Origin: an uncultured Oligoflexia bacterium | Lineage (GTDB): Bacteria; Bdellovibrionota; Bacteriovoracia; Bacteriovoracales; Bacteriovoracaceae | Assembly: GCA_937120495.1 (NCBI GenBank) | Contig: CAKZJW010000065.1 | Coordinates: 1 to 64,000, forward strand | Direction of reading: 5' to 3' | DNA length: 64,000 nucleotides | Part shown: positions 1 through 9,111 of the stretch, piece after piece | Layout of the letters: every line of letters starts with the position of its first letter | Numbering within the stretch: position 1 is the stretch's first letter | Made by a program: the position numbers and the translations under genes | Notes under the pieces: model-generated | Databases searched by the model: none | The model's input: the letters and a program-made list of their open reading frames with translations, nothing else | Told to the model about the DNA's origin: nothing

Positions 1-1094
1 TTTTTATCTTTTATATTTTTTTCAATTCTTTTTGCCCACTCTTTATTAACCGATAAAAACTCTTTAAAGTTATCTTTTACTTCTAAAAACTGACATGTCT
101 TAAGATTTGCTATCGAACTCACGAGATAAATTTCTGGATAAAATTTATCTTCAAAAACTTCTAACTTTAAAGTTGCTAGAGCTCCTTTTACTGCAGGGTA
201 ATCACGTAAAAGAAGATTTGCCCAAATTTGTTCACTTTGAGCAGTTAAAAAATATTTAGAGCTTTGAGGGATAGAGCTATAGTACTCTGTCGCTGCACCA
301 AAAGCTTTAGCTTGATAAAGAAGTCTTGCAAGAGTTAGATAATAAAGTGAAATTTCTTCAATATCGTCAGTCTTTTCAATTACAGGTTCAACCACTTTTT
401 TAATTAATTTCGCACTGGCCTTTAGCTTATTCTCTTTTGAGTATTCAATCAAAGAAGTGTACGCCAATCTAAGCCTTAAAGGATTTCGTTTATCAAGTTT
501 CCCAATCCAGCGAGTTGCATTTTTACCCGTTCGTAGAGCTTTGAATGATTGCATAACATAATTAATCTTTGACTCAGTATTTTCAAATCTTTGAAGAGCA
601 AGAAGCTCATTCTCTGTAAAAAGAACACCATTTTGAATTAAATCTTTCGTTATATCTTTTGAAACAACATGATCAAGAGCTAAACCGATTTCCGATTTTA
701 AAATATTATGTTCAGAAGATTGAGTAATCCACCCCTTAACAAATGAATTCGTATATCCTTCTTTTCTAAGAAGATAAAGCTTAGCAACTTCTGCTGTTCT
801 CAAAAATCTTTGAGGGATTGCACCCTTAACTTTAGGATATAAGGTAAGAGCTTTTTCGAAGTTATGGCTTAAAATTAGATTAACCCACGTATTAACATCT
901 GGAGACAAAGCACCTGCGGCCTTCCATTTTCCAAAAAGTTGAATTAAAAATGCATCATCAAGTTTTAGCTGTTTTACTTGTTTTAAAGATGACGAAAGAT
1001 CAATATCTTCTCCATCCGTATTCATAAGTAAAGAAGTGCCCTTTTGTCCCCAACAAAGTGCCGAGAAGGTTAAAAGTATTAAAAGAATTTTCAC
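1..1094 (-). CDS. Secreted helical-repeat protein, 3' end cut by window edge
   Basis: Reading from a GTG at 1094 the frame stays open to base 1, giving at least 364 residues with no stop, so the C-terminus lies outside the window. The protein opens with a signal peptide (MKILLILLTFSALCWG) and continues as amphipathic helices rich in Leu, Ala and Lys, which looks like a TPR or similar solenoid. No catalytic motif is visible. The GTG overlaps the TGA of the barrel gene upstream by four bases, so it belongs to the gliding-like operon and is translationally coupled. A GltC-like periplasmic TPR role is possible but is inferred only from context. Confidence 0.75.
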   Translation of the reverse strand, partial: MKILLILLTFSALCWGQKGTSLLMNTDGEDIDLSSSLKQVKQLKLDDAFLIQLFGKWKAAGALSPDVNTWVNLILSHNFEKALTLYPKVKGAIPQRFLRTAEVAKLYLLRKEGYTNSFVKGWITQSSEHNILKSEIGLALDHVVSKDITKDLIQNGVLFTENELLALQRFENTESKINYVMQSFKALRTGKNATRWIGKLDKRNPLRLRLAYTSLIEYSKENKLKASAKLIKKVVEPVIEKTDDIEEISLYYLTLARLLYQAKAFGAATEYYSSIPQSSKYFLTAQSEQIWANLLLRDYPAVKGALATLKLEVFEDKFYPEIYLVSSIANLKTCQFLEVKDNFKEFLSVNKEWAKRIEKNIKDK

Positions 1095-1774
1095 AGTCTA
1101 TTTCCCTCACCAAATAGATAACCAAACTCAATATATCCCATCATATTATGAGTAAGTGTTTCTCCATCTAATTTTTTTTGAGTATAAAATTCATTTTTCA
1201 AACCAAAGCGTGAACTAAAATTCTTACCAAGCCAAAAAGCTAAACCGATATCTGCTGAATAAACAGAAGTATTACCTTGAGCAAGCTCTACTTCACCAAA
1301 ACCAAGGGCTAGGTAATTATCAAAATAAACAACTTGCTTATCACTTACACGAAGTTTTCCATAAAATAGATTATAATTACCAAAAATCTCTGTACTCTTT
1401 AATGCATAATCAGAGTCTGGAAGAAGATTCTTTTCTTCATACAGTTTTTCTCCAGCAGGAGTTAGCTTATTGCTGTAGCTTGAGTAGCGAAGACCTAAAC
1501 TCCAGTCTGAATTGATATGGTAGCGATAAGTTGCTAAAAATTGCTTCGTATCCATATGTGAATCTGGTAGGAAGTCATTTGATCCCCCCATTGTTAACTC
1601 ATGTCTATTAACTAAAGATGAATACCTTGTATTAACAATATAGAGCTTATCCTTAGATATAACAGGTGAAACCTTATCGTCAGGAATATTTAGTGAATCA
1701 AGTTTTGATTCTAAGCTTGCATAAAGATTAGATACAAATAGAAAACTTACTAGTACAACAAATTTATTTAACAT
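1091..1774 (-). CDS. Outer-membrane beta-barrel domain protein
   Basis: 227 residues with a signal peptide ending near Ala19 (FVSNLYA). The mature part shows alternating hydrophobic and polar residues with aromatic ends (for example YRYHINSDWSLGLRYSSYS and YIEFGYLFGEG), as expected for membrane-spanning beta strands. It resembles the small outer-membrane barrel proteins that accompany gliding or Tol-like genes in Myxococcota (TIGR04565-like, from memory). The gene overlaps the preceding lipoprotein gene by one base, so both come from the same transcript. It probably gives the envelope-spanning complex an outer-membrane anchor, comparable to GltA/GltB in Myxococcus; the exact orthology is not established. 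Confidence 0.7.
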   Translation of the reverse strand: MLNKFVVLVSFLFVSNLYASLESKLDSLNIPDDKVSPVISKDKLYIVNTRYSSLVNRHELTMGGSNDFLPDSHMDTKQFLATYRYHINSDWSLGLRYSSYSNKLTPAGEKLYEEKNLLPDSDYALKSTEIFGNYNLFYGKLRVSDKQVVYFDNYLALGFGEVELAQGNTSVYSADIGLAFWLGKNFSSRFGLKNEFYTQKKLDGETLTHNMMGYIEFGYLFGEGNRL

Positions 1775-3819
1775 TAGAATCTCCCCTTAAGCATTGTATT
1801 AAACCAAGTAGCAGGAATGGCTTTATCATCAGCGTGAACTTTTAAATCTGCCCACTCAGTCCCCAGAAGAACTAGTCTCCCTCCGCCGCTTCTTGAACAA
1901 ACAACACCAAGAACATAAGGACTAAATCCGTTAGGAGTTATCCCCATAACACTTTTACAATTTTTATTTGGATTATCTAATCCACCACTAAATACAAGAG
2001 GATTAAATGACTCCGAAGATGCACGAAGGCCAAGTTTTACTTGATGCATTGGAGTTTGAAACTGTGTTGTCGTTGCAAAATACGTATCTTCAATTTTTGG
2101 TGCATTAGAGATATCGTTATAACGGCCAATAAATTTCATATTATAAGAAACATTTAATTCATTTAAAAATTTATCCGGCATATTTCGCATAAGAGGACTT
2201 GCAATCACTAGGTTTTTAATCTCTTTCATGGCCTTTAAGATTTGAAGCTCAGCTCCTTTATCATAAAGAACACTCGTTCCAAGAACAAGAGTCTCTCTCT
2301 CTTTTACTGCACGAAGATTAATAGTCTGTAGAAGTGGGTTCATAACAGAAACGTCTGAAAGGTTTTCTTTGTAAAACTTAACTTCAGGATCTCTCGTTGA
2401 GTCGGCAAAGAATAATACCTTTGATCTATCTTCAGGGAATACTTCAACAATAAAACTTTCAGTAGTTGAAGTTTTATAATCACTAGTCGCTTTAACATGA
2501 AATTGATGAACACCAGGCTCGTCTATTTTCATAAAGATTCTTCCAGAAGAAATTGATACGAATTTTCTTATTTTCTTTGGAAAAATTTCAACTGTAGGTG
2601 TGATTCTTGGATCTTCACCATCAGTTATTTTTAAGTTTCTTGTTTCAGTTTTATTAAATCCTAAATAAATCAACTCACCAACAGGCCATGCAGATCTATC
2701 GATGATTGGAGATTTTCTATCTTTAACTTTTATAGCAATTTTAAGAGTTTCATAAGAACAATTATTTTTCCAACCGCTATCGTCTAAAACACATGCTTTA
2801 AAACCGATATCAATTGTCTTTCCATTATATGCAGGAGGAATATCATTCCACTTAACATTATAAACCGATGAATAACTATCAGCATTTTCTATTAGCTCAG
2901 CAGTAAATTTACCAAAGTTAGGTCTACTACTTGTGAACTCAATTGATGGTGAAATTTCTTTATTAAGATCATACGCTGCAATTTGAAAGCTTGCATCAAG
3001 CCCTTGTTCAAGCACAGGTGTTTGAGCTGTATTTGGGGTCTGAAGATTAACACCAAGCCTTTCATCATAAACAGTTATATCAAATTGTTTTTCACCAATA
3101 TGACCTGCAGGATTTGTAACTACAATTTTACTTGTGTGCTCTATTCTACTACCGTCTTGATCTCTATTTACATAATAATAATCTGGAGAGAATTCAACTC
3201 TATATTTTGTATCACTAATCTTTGAAAGCTTAGTATTAGCTGGCATATCACTAGTCACAACTCTAAAAGGACCATTTGGATAATCTTTATTAGAAATATC
3301 AAAGTCATAAGTTAAAGTTTTACCCTCATAAACACTTACTGAATTTGAAGAAGAGATATCAACTGTTCTAGGAGTATCACTAACCTTTAGGATAACTTTT
3401 TCACTCAGCTGTCTTTCAACAGAGTTAGAGCTTCTGAGATTTACTTGAATAACATAAGTTCTTACTTTAATTGATGGATCTTTTGGATCATTTCCATCAA
3501 AAAAACCTGGTGCCCATGTGATTACTAAGTTTTTATCATCAAAAGTCGCCCCAGCAGGAAGATTATCAATCCACACTAGTGGCTTTCCAGGTGCTTTAAC
3601 TTCAGCTTTAAACTGGTATTCACCCTTTCTTCCTTCTTTAAAATCCATTTGATTTAATATAGATAAAGCAAGAGGCTCAATACGAGTTTCTTCCTCGTCT
3701 CTTGGATCCCCATCATCTTGAGAAGTTCTTCTCGACTCACCAGAATTACCAAGTTCTGGATATGGATTGCTTTCACAACCAACAAGAATAATAAGTAATA
3801 AAATTAAAAATATCTTCAT
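1774..3819 (-). CDS. Large surface or periplasmic lipoprotein with Ig/cadherin-like repeats
   Basis: 681 residues. The N-terminus is a lipoprotein signal with lipobox LVGC, so Cys15 would be acylated. Residues about 50-460 read as several successive beta-sandwich modules of roughly 90-110 residues with putative-Ig/cadherin-type phrases (PAGATFDDKNLVITWAP, GKTLTYDFDISN). The last 200 residues differ: alternating hydrophobic strands and helices (KVLFFADSTRDPEV, MKEIKNLVIASPLM, GGGRLVLLGTEWADL) look like a Rossmann-type or GATase-like alpha/beta domain. Eight bases separate it from the AgmX-like gene. I do not recognise a named orthologue; a cell-surface adhesin or complex-scaffold role is inference. 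Confidence 0.7.
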   Translation of the reverse strand: MKIFLILLLIILVGCESNPYPELGNSGESRRTSQDDGDPRDEEETRIEPLALSILNQMDFKEGRKGEYQFKAEVKAPGKPLVWIDNLPAGATFDDKNLVITWAPGFFDGNDPKDPSIKVRTYVIQVNLRSSNSVERQLSEKVILKVSDTPRTVDISSSNSVSVYEGKTLTYDFDISNKDYPNGPFRVVTSDMPANTKLSKISDTKYRVEFSPDYYYVNRDQDGSRIEHTSKIVVTNPAGHIGEKQFDITVYDERLGVNLQTPNTAQTPVLEQGLDASFQIAAYDLNKEISPSIEFTSSRPNFGKFTAELIENADSYSSVYNVKWNDIPPAYNGKTIDIGFKACVLDDSGWKNNCSYETLKIAIKVKDRKSPIIDRSAWPVGELIYLGFNKTETRNLKITDGEDPRITPTVEIFPKKIRKFVSISSGRIFMKIDEPGVHQFHVKATSDYKTSTTESFIVEVFPEDRSKVLFFADSTRDPEVKFYKENLSDVSVMNPLLQTINLRAVKERETLVLGTSVLYDKGAELQILKAMKEIKNLVIASPLMRNMPDKFLNELNVSYNMKFIGRYNDISNAPKIEDTYFATTTQFQTPMHQVKLGLRASSESFNPLVFSGGLDNPNKNCKSVMGITPNGFSPYVLGVVCSRSGGGRLVLLGTEWADLKVHADDKAIPATWFNTMLKGRF

Positions 3820-3827
3820 CTCTTCTC

Positions 3828-5033
3828 CTAATTTCTTCCTACAGGTCTAAGCATAAATGGATACTTAACCGGAACTTTTACCCCTCCACGAGGTTTTGGA
3901 AACTGCCAATTCATCATTTTAGTCGTGATACATTTCTCAGTTGGCTTATGTTTTAGTGTTGTTCTATTTACTTTTGAGTAATCAAGTCTTCCTGTTGCAT
4001 TAATCATAAAGCTCACTTCAACTAATCCTTGAATATCAGGATTTGTTTTTAAACTCGACTCATAACAACGTCTAACTTGTGAAATATATTTTGCTATAGT
4101 TGCATTAATTGCATAACGACTAAGTCCACCTTGTAAAGTTAGGTCTGAATTAGATACGGCAATTGCAGAAATTCCTTTTCCATTACCAGAGGCAATCATA
4201 GAACTTCCATATCCGCCTTTTCCGCCGCCAGCGCCTTTTGTTCCAACGCCACCAAGACCAGCGACCCCAGTGTTTCCAACAGTTGTCTTTTTAAGTCCTT
4301 TACCAAGACCCGCAATTAGCTCTCCACCACTTCCAGCGTCTCCACCTTTACCAGCTCCAGCTGTTGCTTTTTTTAGTTTTTGAGGAACACCGCCAACAAC
4401 TTTTTTCATATCCTTAGAACCGGCCATACTTAAAAATCCTAAATTTCTTTTTACAGCAATTTTTGATTTTTGCGCTTTAGTTAAAGGCTTAGTTTTAATC
4501 TTAGGATTTGTTTGAGCTATTTTAACAACATCCGCTTTTTGAATAATCTTAACTGTTATCGTATCCTTAATTTCTTCTTTTTTCTCTTCTTCAACTGGTT
4601 GATTGAACATGAAGTATAAAATTGGAGTAACGATTAAAAGTGCGAATAAAAAGTTTTCTAAATTTTTAAAGATCCCCTCTGCCGGAGGTCTTTCTATATC
4701 AACTGAAGTTTGTATCACGCTTGAATTATTTAATTTTGAAATTTTAAAAATACCTTGAGTGGCCTTAAGGCTCCAGCCTTCATTAGTTGTTTTAATCAAC
4801 TCACAACCATGGAGGTTTGATATTTTATAATCATTATCAATCTTTTTTAAATCAAAAGAGAAATTCCACTTATTATCTGTATAGTCGAAAGCTTGTCTTT
4901 TTCTAGTGACGATACGTCTGTTCGCATTGGTTTCACTTGTGAATCCAAAAAGCTTATGAAATCCAAATGTATCATTTGTAAAATTTCTTAAAACCTTAAC
5001 TAATTCCCCATCCTGAGTCTGTATAGAGATCAT
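3828..5033 (-). CDS. AgmX/GltJ-like protein with TonB-type C-terminal domain
   Basis: 401 residues with no signal peptide. Residues 1-125 form a soluble, probably cytoplasmic domain; one membrane segment lies at 127-143 (FLFALLIVTPILYFMF). A Lys/acidic linker and a Gly-rich stretch (about 224-290) follow. The C-terminal domain (about 303-398) matches the AgmX/PglI C-terminal family, a TonB-C relative, with Cys333 in VRRCYE and Cys378 in EKCIT placed to form a disulphide. In Myxococcus such proteins carry force from the AglRQS motor across the periplasm. Its place downstream of TolQ/TolR genes and its four-base overlap with the CglF-like gene support that role. The short N-domain lacks an obvious zinc finger. 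Confidence 0.8.
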   Translation of the reverse strand: MISIQTQDGELVKVLRNFTNDTFGFHKLFGFTSETNANRRIVTRKRQAFDYTDNKWNFSFDLKKIDNDYKISNLHGCELIKTTNEGWSLKATQGIFKISKLNNSSVIQTSVDIERPPAEGIFKNLENFLFALLIVTPILYFMFNQPVEEEKKEEIKDTITVKIIQKADVVKIAQTNPKIKTKPLTKAQKSKIAVKRNLGFLSMAGSKDMKKVVGGVPQKLKKATAGAGKGGDAGSGGELIAGLGKGLKKTTVGNTGVAGLGGVGTKGAGGGKGGYGSSMIASGNGKGISAIAVSNSDLTLQGGLSRYAINATIAKYISQVRRCYESSLKTNPDIQGLVEVSFMINATGRLDYSKVNRTTLKHKPTEKCITTKMMNWQFPKPRGGVKVPVKYPFMLRPVGRN

Positions 5034-5290
5034 TTAATTTTCTCCCCCGCATTATTTGCCATATAGTCTACAAAGTTTTTTCTATGTTTTAATAAACCTA
5101 AATCTTTTTCACCAATATTTCCGGTAACAACACTCATGTCTGGCTTTTTATTTTCACCTTCAACAAGCAGTGATTCAAAATCAATACGTTTACCTTTTTT
5201 GTATTTCACTTTCTTTTTTTCAGCAGAGCTTTTAGCAAAAGAGAGATTTGAGAATGATAAAGCCAATATAAAAGTTAATACCCTAATCAT
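5030..5290 (-). CDS. CglF-like small periplasmic gliding protein
   Basis: 86 residues with a signal peptide (cleavage near Ala19, NLSFA). The mature part is short and charged: a Lys-rich start, then GKRIDFESLLVEGENKKPD, the kind of phrase seen in the small CglF/GltF-like proteins of myxobacterial gliding operons. There are four-base overlaps with the genes on both sides. The assignment rests on size, motif and context; the family is short and divergent, so orthology needs a profile search. Confidence 0.6.
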   Translation of the reverse strand: MIRVLTFILALSFSNLSFAKSSAEKKKVKYKKGKRIDFESLLVEGENKKPDMSVVTGNIGEKDLGLLKHRKNFVDYMANNAGEKIK

Positions 5291-8085
5291 TTCAACTGCT
5301 CCTTTCTCGCTTTGAAATACATTGCTAGTCTTTTAGACTCTCTTTTTTCATAGAAACTCTCTAGAGCTGAAATTGTCTCAACGCTATCAGGAGTCGTATG
5401 AAGAGAAGCTAAAGCTTTCTTATAGTCAGTATAATCAAATTCAGCTAAGTTATTTTTCTTTTTAATTTCTTCACTCTTAATAAATGCCACAAAGTTTTCT
5501 TCACCTGAATCAAGATTTTGAATCACACGTTTTTTCTCTGCAAATGCCTTAAGTTCTTCTTCTTGAAGTCTTTGGTAGTCTGCGGCCACTTTTTGAAAAG
5601 GTGCTGCAAGGTCTGCAAGCTGATTCATAACTGATGCAAGCGTTTGCTCATCAAGACCTTCTGGAATTGGTGTACTTTGAAGTTCAATTCCCATGATTTC
5701 ATAAGTCGCTTTTAACATTTGAAGAATATAAATTCTTGTCTCAGCATCACTTCCCTCTAAATACTTATTTGCGTATTTAGCGAAGCGATCAATTGCCTTA
5801 ACTCTTTTTTTGTATTTCCACTTAGAACTTCTTCCGTAGAAATTAATTCGAGAAGGTTTAGCATACTGTTTTTGAATTTTTGCTAAAACAAGTTTTGACC
5901 ATTGTGGTCCTGTAGATTCTTTTTGAGATAAAATAAACTTCTTAGCTTTTAAGCTATTATTTAAGGCTTCAAATCTATTTGCTAGTTGAATCTTCTTATT
6001 TAAAGACCAAGGAAGACCTAGTGATTTTTCATTAATTAAACCTGCTTCATCAAGAGTGACAAACAAGGCTGTTTCATACTTTGGATCAATGCTCTTTGAT
6101 CTTTTTATTTTAGTAATTACTTTTTTTAGAATTCGATCTCTTTTAGGAAAGTTTTGATCGAGTTCGTAAAGTAGAGCTATTTTCAAATAAGTATCATAGT
6201 CAGATTTTCTGTTTAGATTAAGCTTTTCTTGAAGTTTTGCTGCATCAGAGAAACGTCCCATCAGCTCATATTCATTTACAAGAGCTTTCTCATCTTTTTC
6301 TTTTTCTAAAAGGGCAACTAGTTTTGGCTGATCTTTTAATTTAACTGATAGAACTTTCGCATTTGGACATGATTTTTTAGGATAAACACCTTGGAAACAA
6401 AAATTATAAAAAGTCTCAAGACCCTTTTGAGTTTCACCAAGACTGGCCGCTGCTTCAAATTCTGCTTGAGTATAGATTCTATCAAAGTTTTCAAAATCTT
6501 TTTTATAAGTCTTATTAGAAGAAATTGTCGGAACACTTTTCCAAAGACTTACTTGCTTCATGATAGAGGCGTAATCTTTACTTTGATTATAAATATCAAG
6601 AGTTAAGTTCTGAGAAAGAACGGCCCACTTTGAAGCCTTTTCAGTTTTAGCAGCCTTTATTGTAAGAGAGTCAAATAAAGGCAGGGCCTCTTTAAACTTC
6701 TTTTGAGAATAGTATTCTCTAGCAGCAATATAAGTAAATTGATCTGCTTCATCTGTACTTTTAATCTCATTGTCTTTTTGAGATTTATTAAGAATTTGAG
6801 CTATTGCTAAAGAATCTTCTATAACAATATTTGGTTTATTTAATTTTTGCGCCAAAGAGAGACGAGTCTGGCGAAGTTTTCTAATTTCTTTATCACTTTT
6901 TCCAAAAGCTATATCTTCTTTTATCCAACTACCAAGACGAACAAGTTTTTTGTTTTTATCTGGCTGGGCTTTTAACCACCCCTGCTGCATATTTTTTCTA
7001 AGCTTATCATTTGGATACATCTTTAAGTAAATATCAATTGATCGACCTAATATTGGTAGTAAGTCTTCAGCAACCTGAGACTCAGCATCAACTTGAACAA
7101 CATATCTTCTAAGAGTCTCAAGAACTTCTTTAGATTTTTCTTTGTTCGCTGGAAGTACTGTCTTTTTTCTATCTTCTAGACGAGTAAGATACTCCTCTAC
7201 TTTATCCCAATTTCTAAATCCATAAAACTCTTCAAGAAGTCTCACTTCATTATAAATCGTAGGATTCTTTGTATTTAATTTTGCAAGTAAATTACTTCCC
7301 GCATTTCTATTTCCAGCAGCATAGAAAGCTTCCGTTAGTTTTGCATGAAGGTTTGGTCTATTTGTTTTTTTCGATAAACCATCGATATAGCTGTATTCAG
7401 CTTCACCGTTTCCAGAAAGATTAGACATAAACATAATCATATCAGTCAAAGAATTCTCTCTGATATTTCCGCCCATATCCCATAGTGAAAGCTTGATTTC
7501 AGCAACAGCTTTTTCAAGTTTAGTATCTTTATAAAAAAGCCACGCTCTTCTATAGTGAATATAGTTACAAGTTTCTTTTGCTGAACATAAGGAGATGGCT
7601 TTTTCATAATAACCATTTGCCTGTGTAAATCTTGCATCTTCTTCATACCACTCACCAAGGGCAAGGGCTGATTGTTCTTTTAGTTTTTTAGGTGATGCTG
7701 CATCTTTAAAAACCTGAAGGTAGTATCCTTCCGCTTTTTTATAGTCATCTAATTTTGTGGCAAGTCTTCCCATTTGAAACAAAATTTTAACTCGTGTAAG
7801 AGCTGGGTTCTTTGCTGACTTTGCATCAATAAGTGAGCTCTCATATAAAGAGAATGCTCTTTTTCTTTGTATTTCCTTATTGGCTTTAGTGTTTTTACCG
7901 TTTTCTTCTTTAATCGAAACATCAAAGTAGAGATCTGCAAGTCTAAGTGTTAATTCAACCCTACCTGGGTCATCAACATCTAGAGACTCTCGAAGATCTT
8001 CCATCTCTTTTATTAAATACTCTCCAGTATTTGCAAAAGAGCTAAAGCTTAAAATAAATACTAATAATAACAAAATATTTTTCAT
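5287..8085 (-). CDS. Large periplasmic TPR-repeat protein of the gliding-like operon
   Basis: 932 residues with a signal peptide (FILSFSSFA, cleavage near 18). Residues about 30-200 hold clear TPR units (for example LGEWYEEDARFTQANGYYEKAI), and degenerate helical hairpins continue to about 730. The C-terminal third is Lys/Glu-rich helix, probably coiled coil. Periplasmic TPR proteins of this size (AgmU/GltD, AglT/GltE) are fixed parts of Myxococcus gliding complexes, and this gene sits between the TolR pair and the AgmX-like gene. Which Glt protein it corresponds to cannot be told by eye. It directly abuts the TolR-like gene upstream. Confidence 0.75.
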   Translation of the reverse strand: MKNILLLLVFILSFSSFANTGEYLIKEMEDLRESLDVDDPGRVELTLRLADLYFDVSIKEENGKNTKANKEIQRKRAFSLYESSLIDAKSAKNPALTRVKILFQMGRLATKLDDYKKAEGYYLQVFKDAASPKKLKEQSALALGEWYEEDARFTQANGYYEKAISLCSAKETCNYIHYRRAWLFYKDTKLEKAVAEIKLSLWDMGGNIRENSLTDMIMFMSNLSGNGEAEYSYIDGLSKKTNRPNLHAKLTEAFYAAGNRNAGSNLLAKLNTKNPTIYNEVRLLEEFYGFRNWDKVEEYLTRLEDRKKTVLPANKEKSKEVLETLRRYVVQVDAESQVAEDLLPILGRSIDIYLKMYPNDKLRKNMQQGWLKAQPDKNKKLVRLGSWIKEDIAFGKSDKEIRKLRQTRLSLAQKLNKPNIVIEDSLAIAQILNKSQKDNEIKSTDEADQFTYIAAREYYSQKKFKEALPLFDSLTIKAAKTEKASKWAVLSQNLTLDIYNQSKDYASIMKQVSLWKSVPTISSNKTYKKDFENFDRIYTQAEFEAAASLGETQKGLETFYNFCFQGVYPKKSCPNAKVLSVKLKDQPKLVALLEKEKDEKALVNEYELMGRFSDAAKLQEKLNLNRKSDYDTYLKIALLYELDQNFPKRDRILKKVITKIKRSKSIDPKYETALFVTLDEAGLINEKSLGLPWSLNKKIQLANRFEALNNSLKAKKFILSQKESTGPQWSKLVLAKIQKQYAKPSRINFYGRSSKWKYKKRVKAIDRFAKYANKYLEGSDAETRIYILQMLKATYEIMGIELQSTPIPEGLDEQTLASVMNQLADLAAPFQKVAADYQRLQEEELKAFAEKKRVIQNLDSGEENFVAFIKSEEIKKKNNLAEFDYTDYKKALASLHTTPDSVETISALESFYEKRESKRLAMYFKARKEQLK

Positions 8086-8598
8086 CTACTTTCCTATTAC
8101 GGCTAACTGTATTGATTGGTACTGACTTGAGGTCAATACTCCCATTATTTGAGATACAGTTGTACTTTTAACTTCTTTATCCGCTTGTAAATTAATTTCA
8201 CCTGGAAATGGGTCAGAGTGACTCTTGGCCCATGAGTTTTTAATATAATTTAACTTCTTAAGTAAAAGATCCGGGCTTTTAGTAACAGCTGTAGTCGCTC
8301 CAACGAGTTTTTGATCAAGATATAGGTTTCCATTTTTAGACAAAGATAAAACTGGTGCCTCTCTTACTATAGAAGGAGTTACTGAGTTTGGAAGCTCAAC
8401 ACCCTTAGTGATCAAGATCTCTGGTGAACTAGAAAAAGTTTGAAGTAAAAAGACAACAAGCATGCTAAACATATCAACCATCGATGTTAACATCAAAGTG
8501 AATCCAGCAGCTTTAATCGCCCACGATTTCTTTCTTTTTCTATTTACTAAATGCTTTTCAAAAGCGGTACTTTCAACAAGGCTTGAATTTAATCTCAT
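8086..8598 (-). CDS. ExbD/TolR-family motor protein (second copy)
   Basis: 170 residues. A cytoplasmic N-terminus rich in Lys/Arg leads to one membrane helix (TLMLTSMVDMFSMLVVFLL, about 34-52) and a periplasmic domain. Asp42 in SMVDMF is the proton-carrying Asp of ExbD/TolR/MotB-type proteins, so the protein should be an active stator part. Two different TolR-like proteins next to one TolQ-like protein match the AglR-AglQ-AglS motor of Myxococcus. It overlaps the other TolR gene by one base. Confidence 0.88.
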   Translation of the reverse strand: MRLNSSLVESTAFEKHLVNRKRKKSWAIKAAGFTLMLTSMVDMFSMLVVFLLQTFSSSPEILITKGVELPNSVTPSIVREAPVLSLSKNGNLYLDQKLVGATTAVTKSPDLLLKKLNYIKNSWAKSHSDPFPGEINLQADKEVKSTTVSQIMGVLTSSQYQSIQLAVIGK

Positions 8599-9080
8599 TA
8601 TTTACCTCTCGCAGATAACACGCCGATATTTACGATTTTATTTTTACGTAGAACATCGAGTGTCTTAACAAGGTTTCCATAATTAATTTCGCTTCTTGGA
8701 GTAACTGTCGCTGAAGCGATTTCAATTGCTTTATTTTTAAAGTTCAATACTTTGCTTTGAACAATCGTGTTCATCTGAAGCATCATATCTTCAAAGTTTT
8801 CACCCTTAACTCTAAAACCTTTTACCGTTCTTCCATTCTTTTTAAGATTAAGTCGTAACTTTTGAGAACCTTGATAAACAACATCCAGATCATATGTGAT
8901 CTTCTTATTTGGCTTAGCATCTGTTCCATGGCTTTGTTTGATTTCAACTGTTCCAATTTCTATCCAAACAGCTGTAACGAGGAGGAAACAAACACATGTC
9001 GAGAGCAAGTCTATAAACGGTGTTAAGTTTAAGTCAGCATTTAAATCTTTCTTAGATCCAAGTCCTGTTTTATTTCTCAT
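8598..9080 (-). CDS. ExbD/TolR-family motor protein (first copy)
   Basis: 160 residues with the standard ExbD/TolR plan: short basic N-terminus, DLNLTPFIDLLSTCVCF membrane helix (about 17-42) and a periplasmic alpha/beta domain that ends near the C-terminus. The signature TPFIDLL is intact and Asp24 is the expected proton-binding residue. It is diverged from its neighbour, as AglQ and AglS are from each other. The gene starts 31 bases after the TolQ-like gene, and the two products would form one proton-driven motor in the inner membrane. Confidence 0.9.
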   Translation of the reverse strand: MRNKTGLGSKKDLNADLNLTPFIDLLSTCVCFLLVTAVWIEIGTVEIKQSHGTDAKPNKKITYDLDVVYQGSQKLRLNLKKNGRTVKGFRVKGENFEDMMLQMNTIVQSKVLNFKNKAIEIASATVTPRSEINYGNLVKTLDVLRKNKIVNIGVLSARGK

Positions 9081-9111
9081 AATTCATCCTAAAAAAATGA
9101 AAACTAATAAA

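Noticed and set aside
2983-3225. Plus-strand frame of 80 codons
   Set aside because: Antisense to the lipoprotein gene, with composition typical of a shadow frame and no ribosome site.
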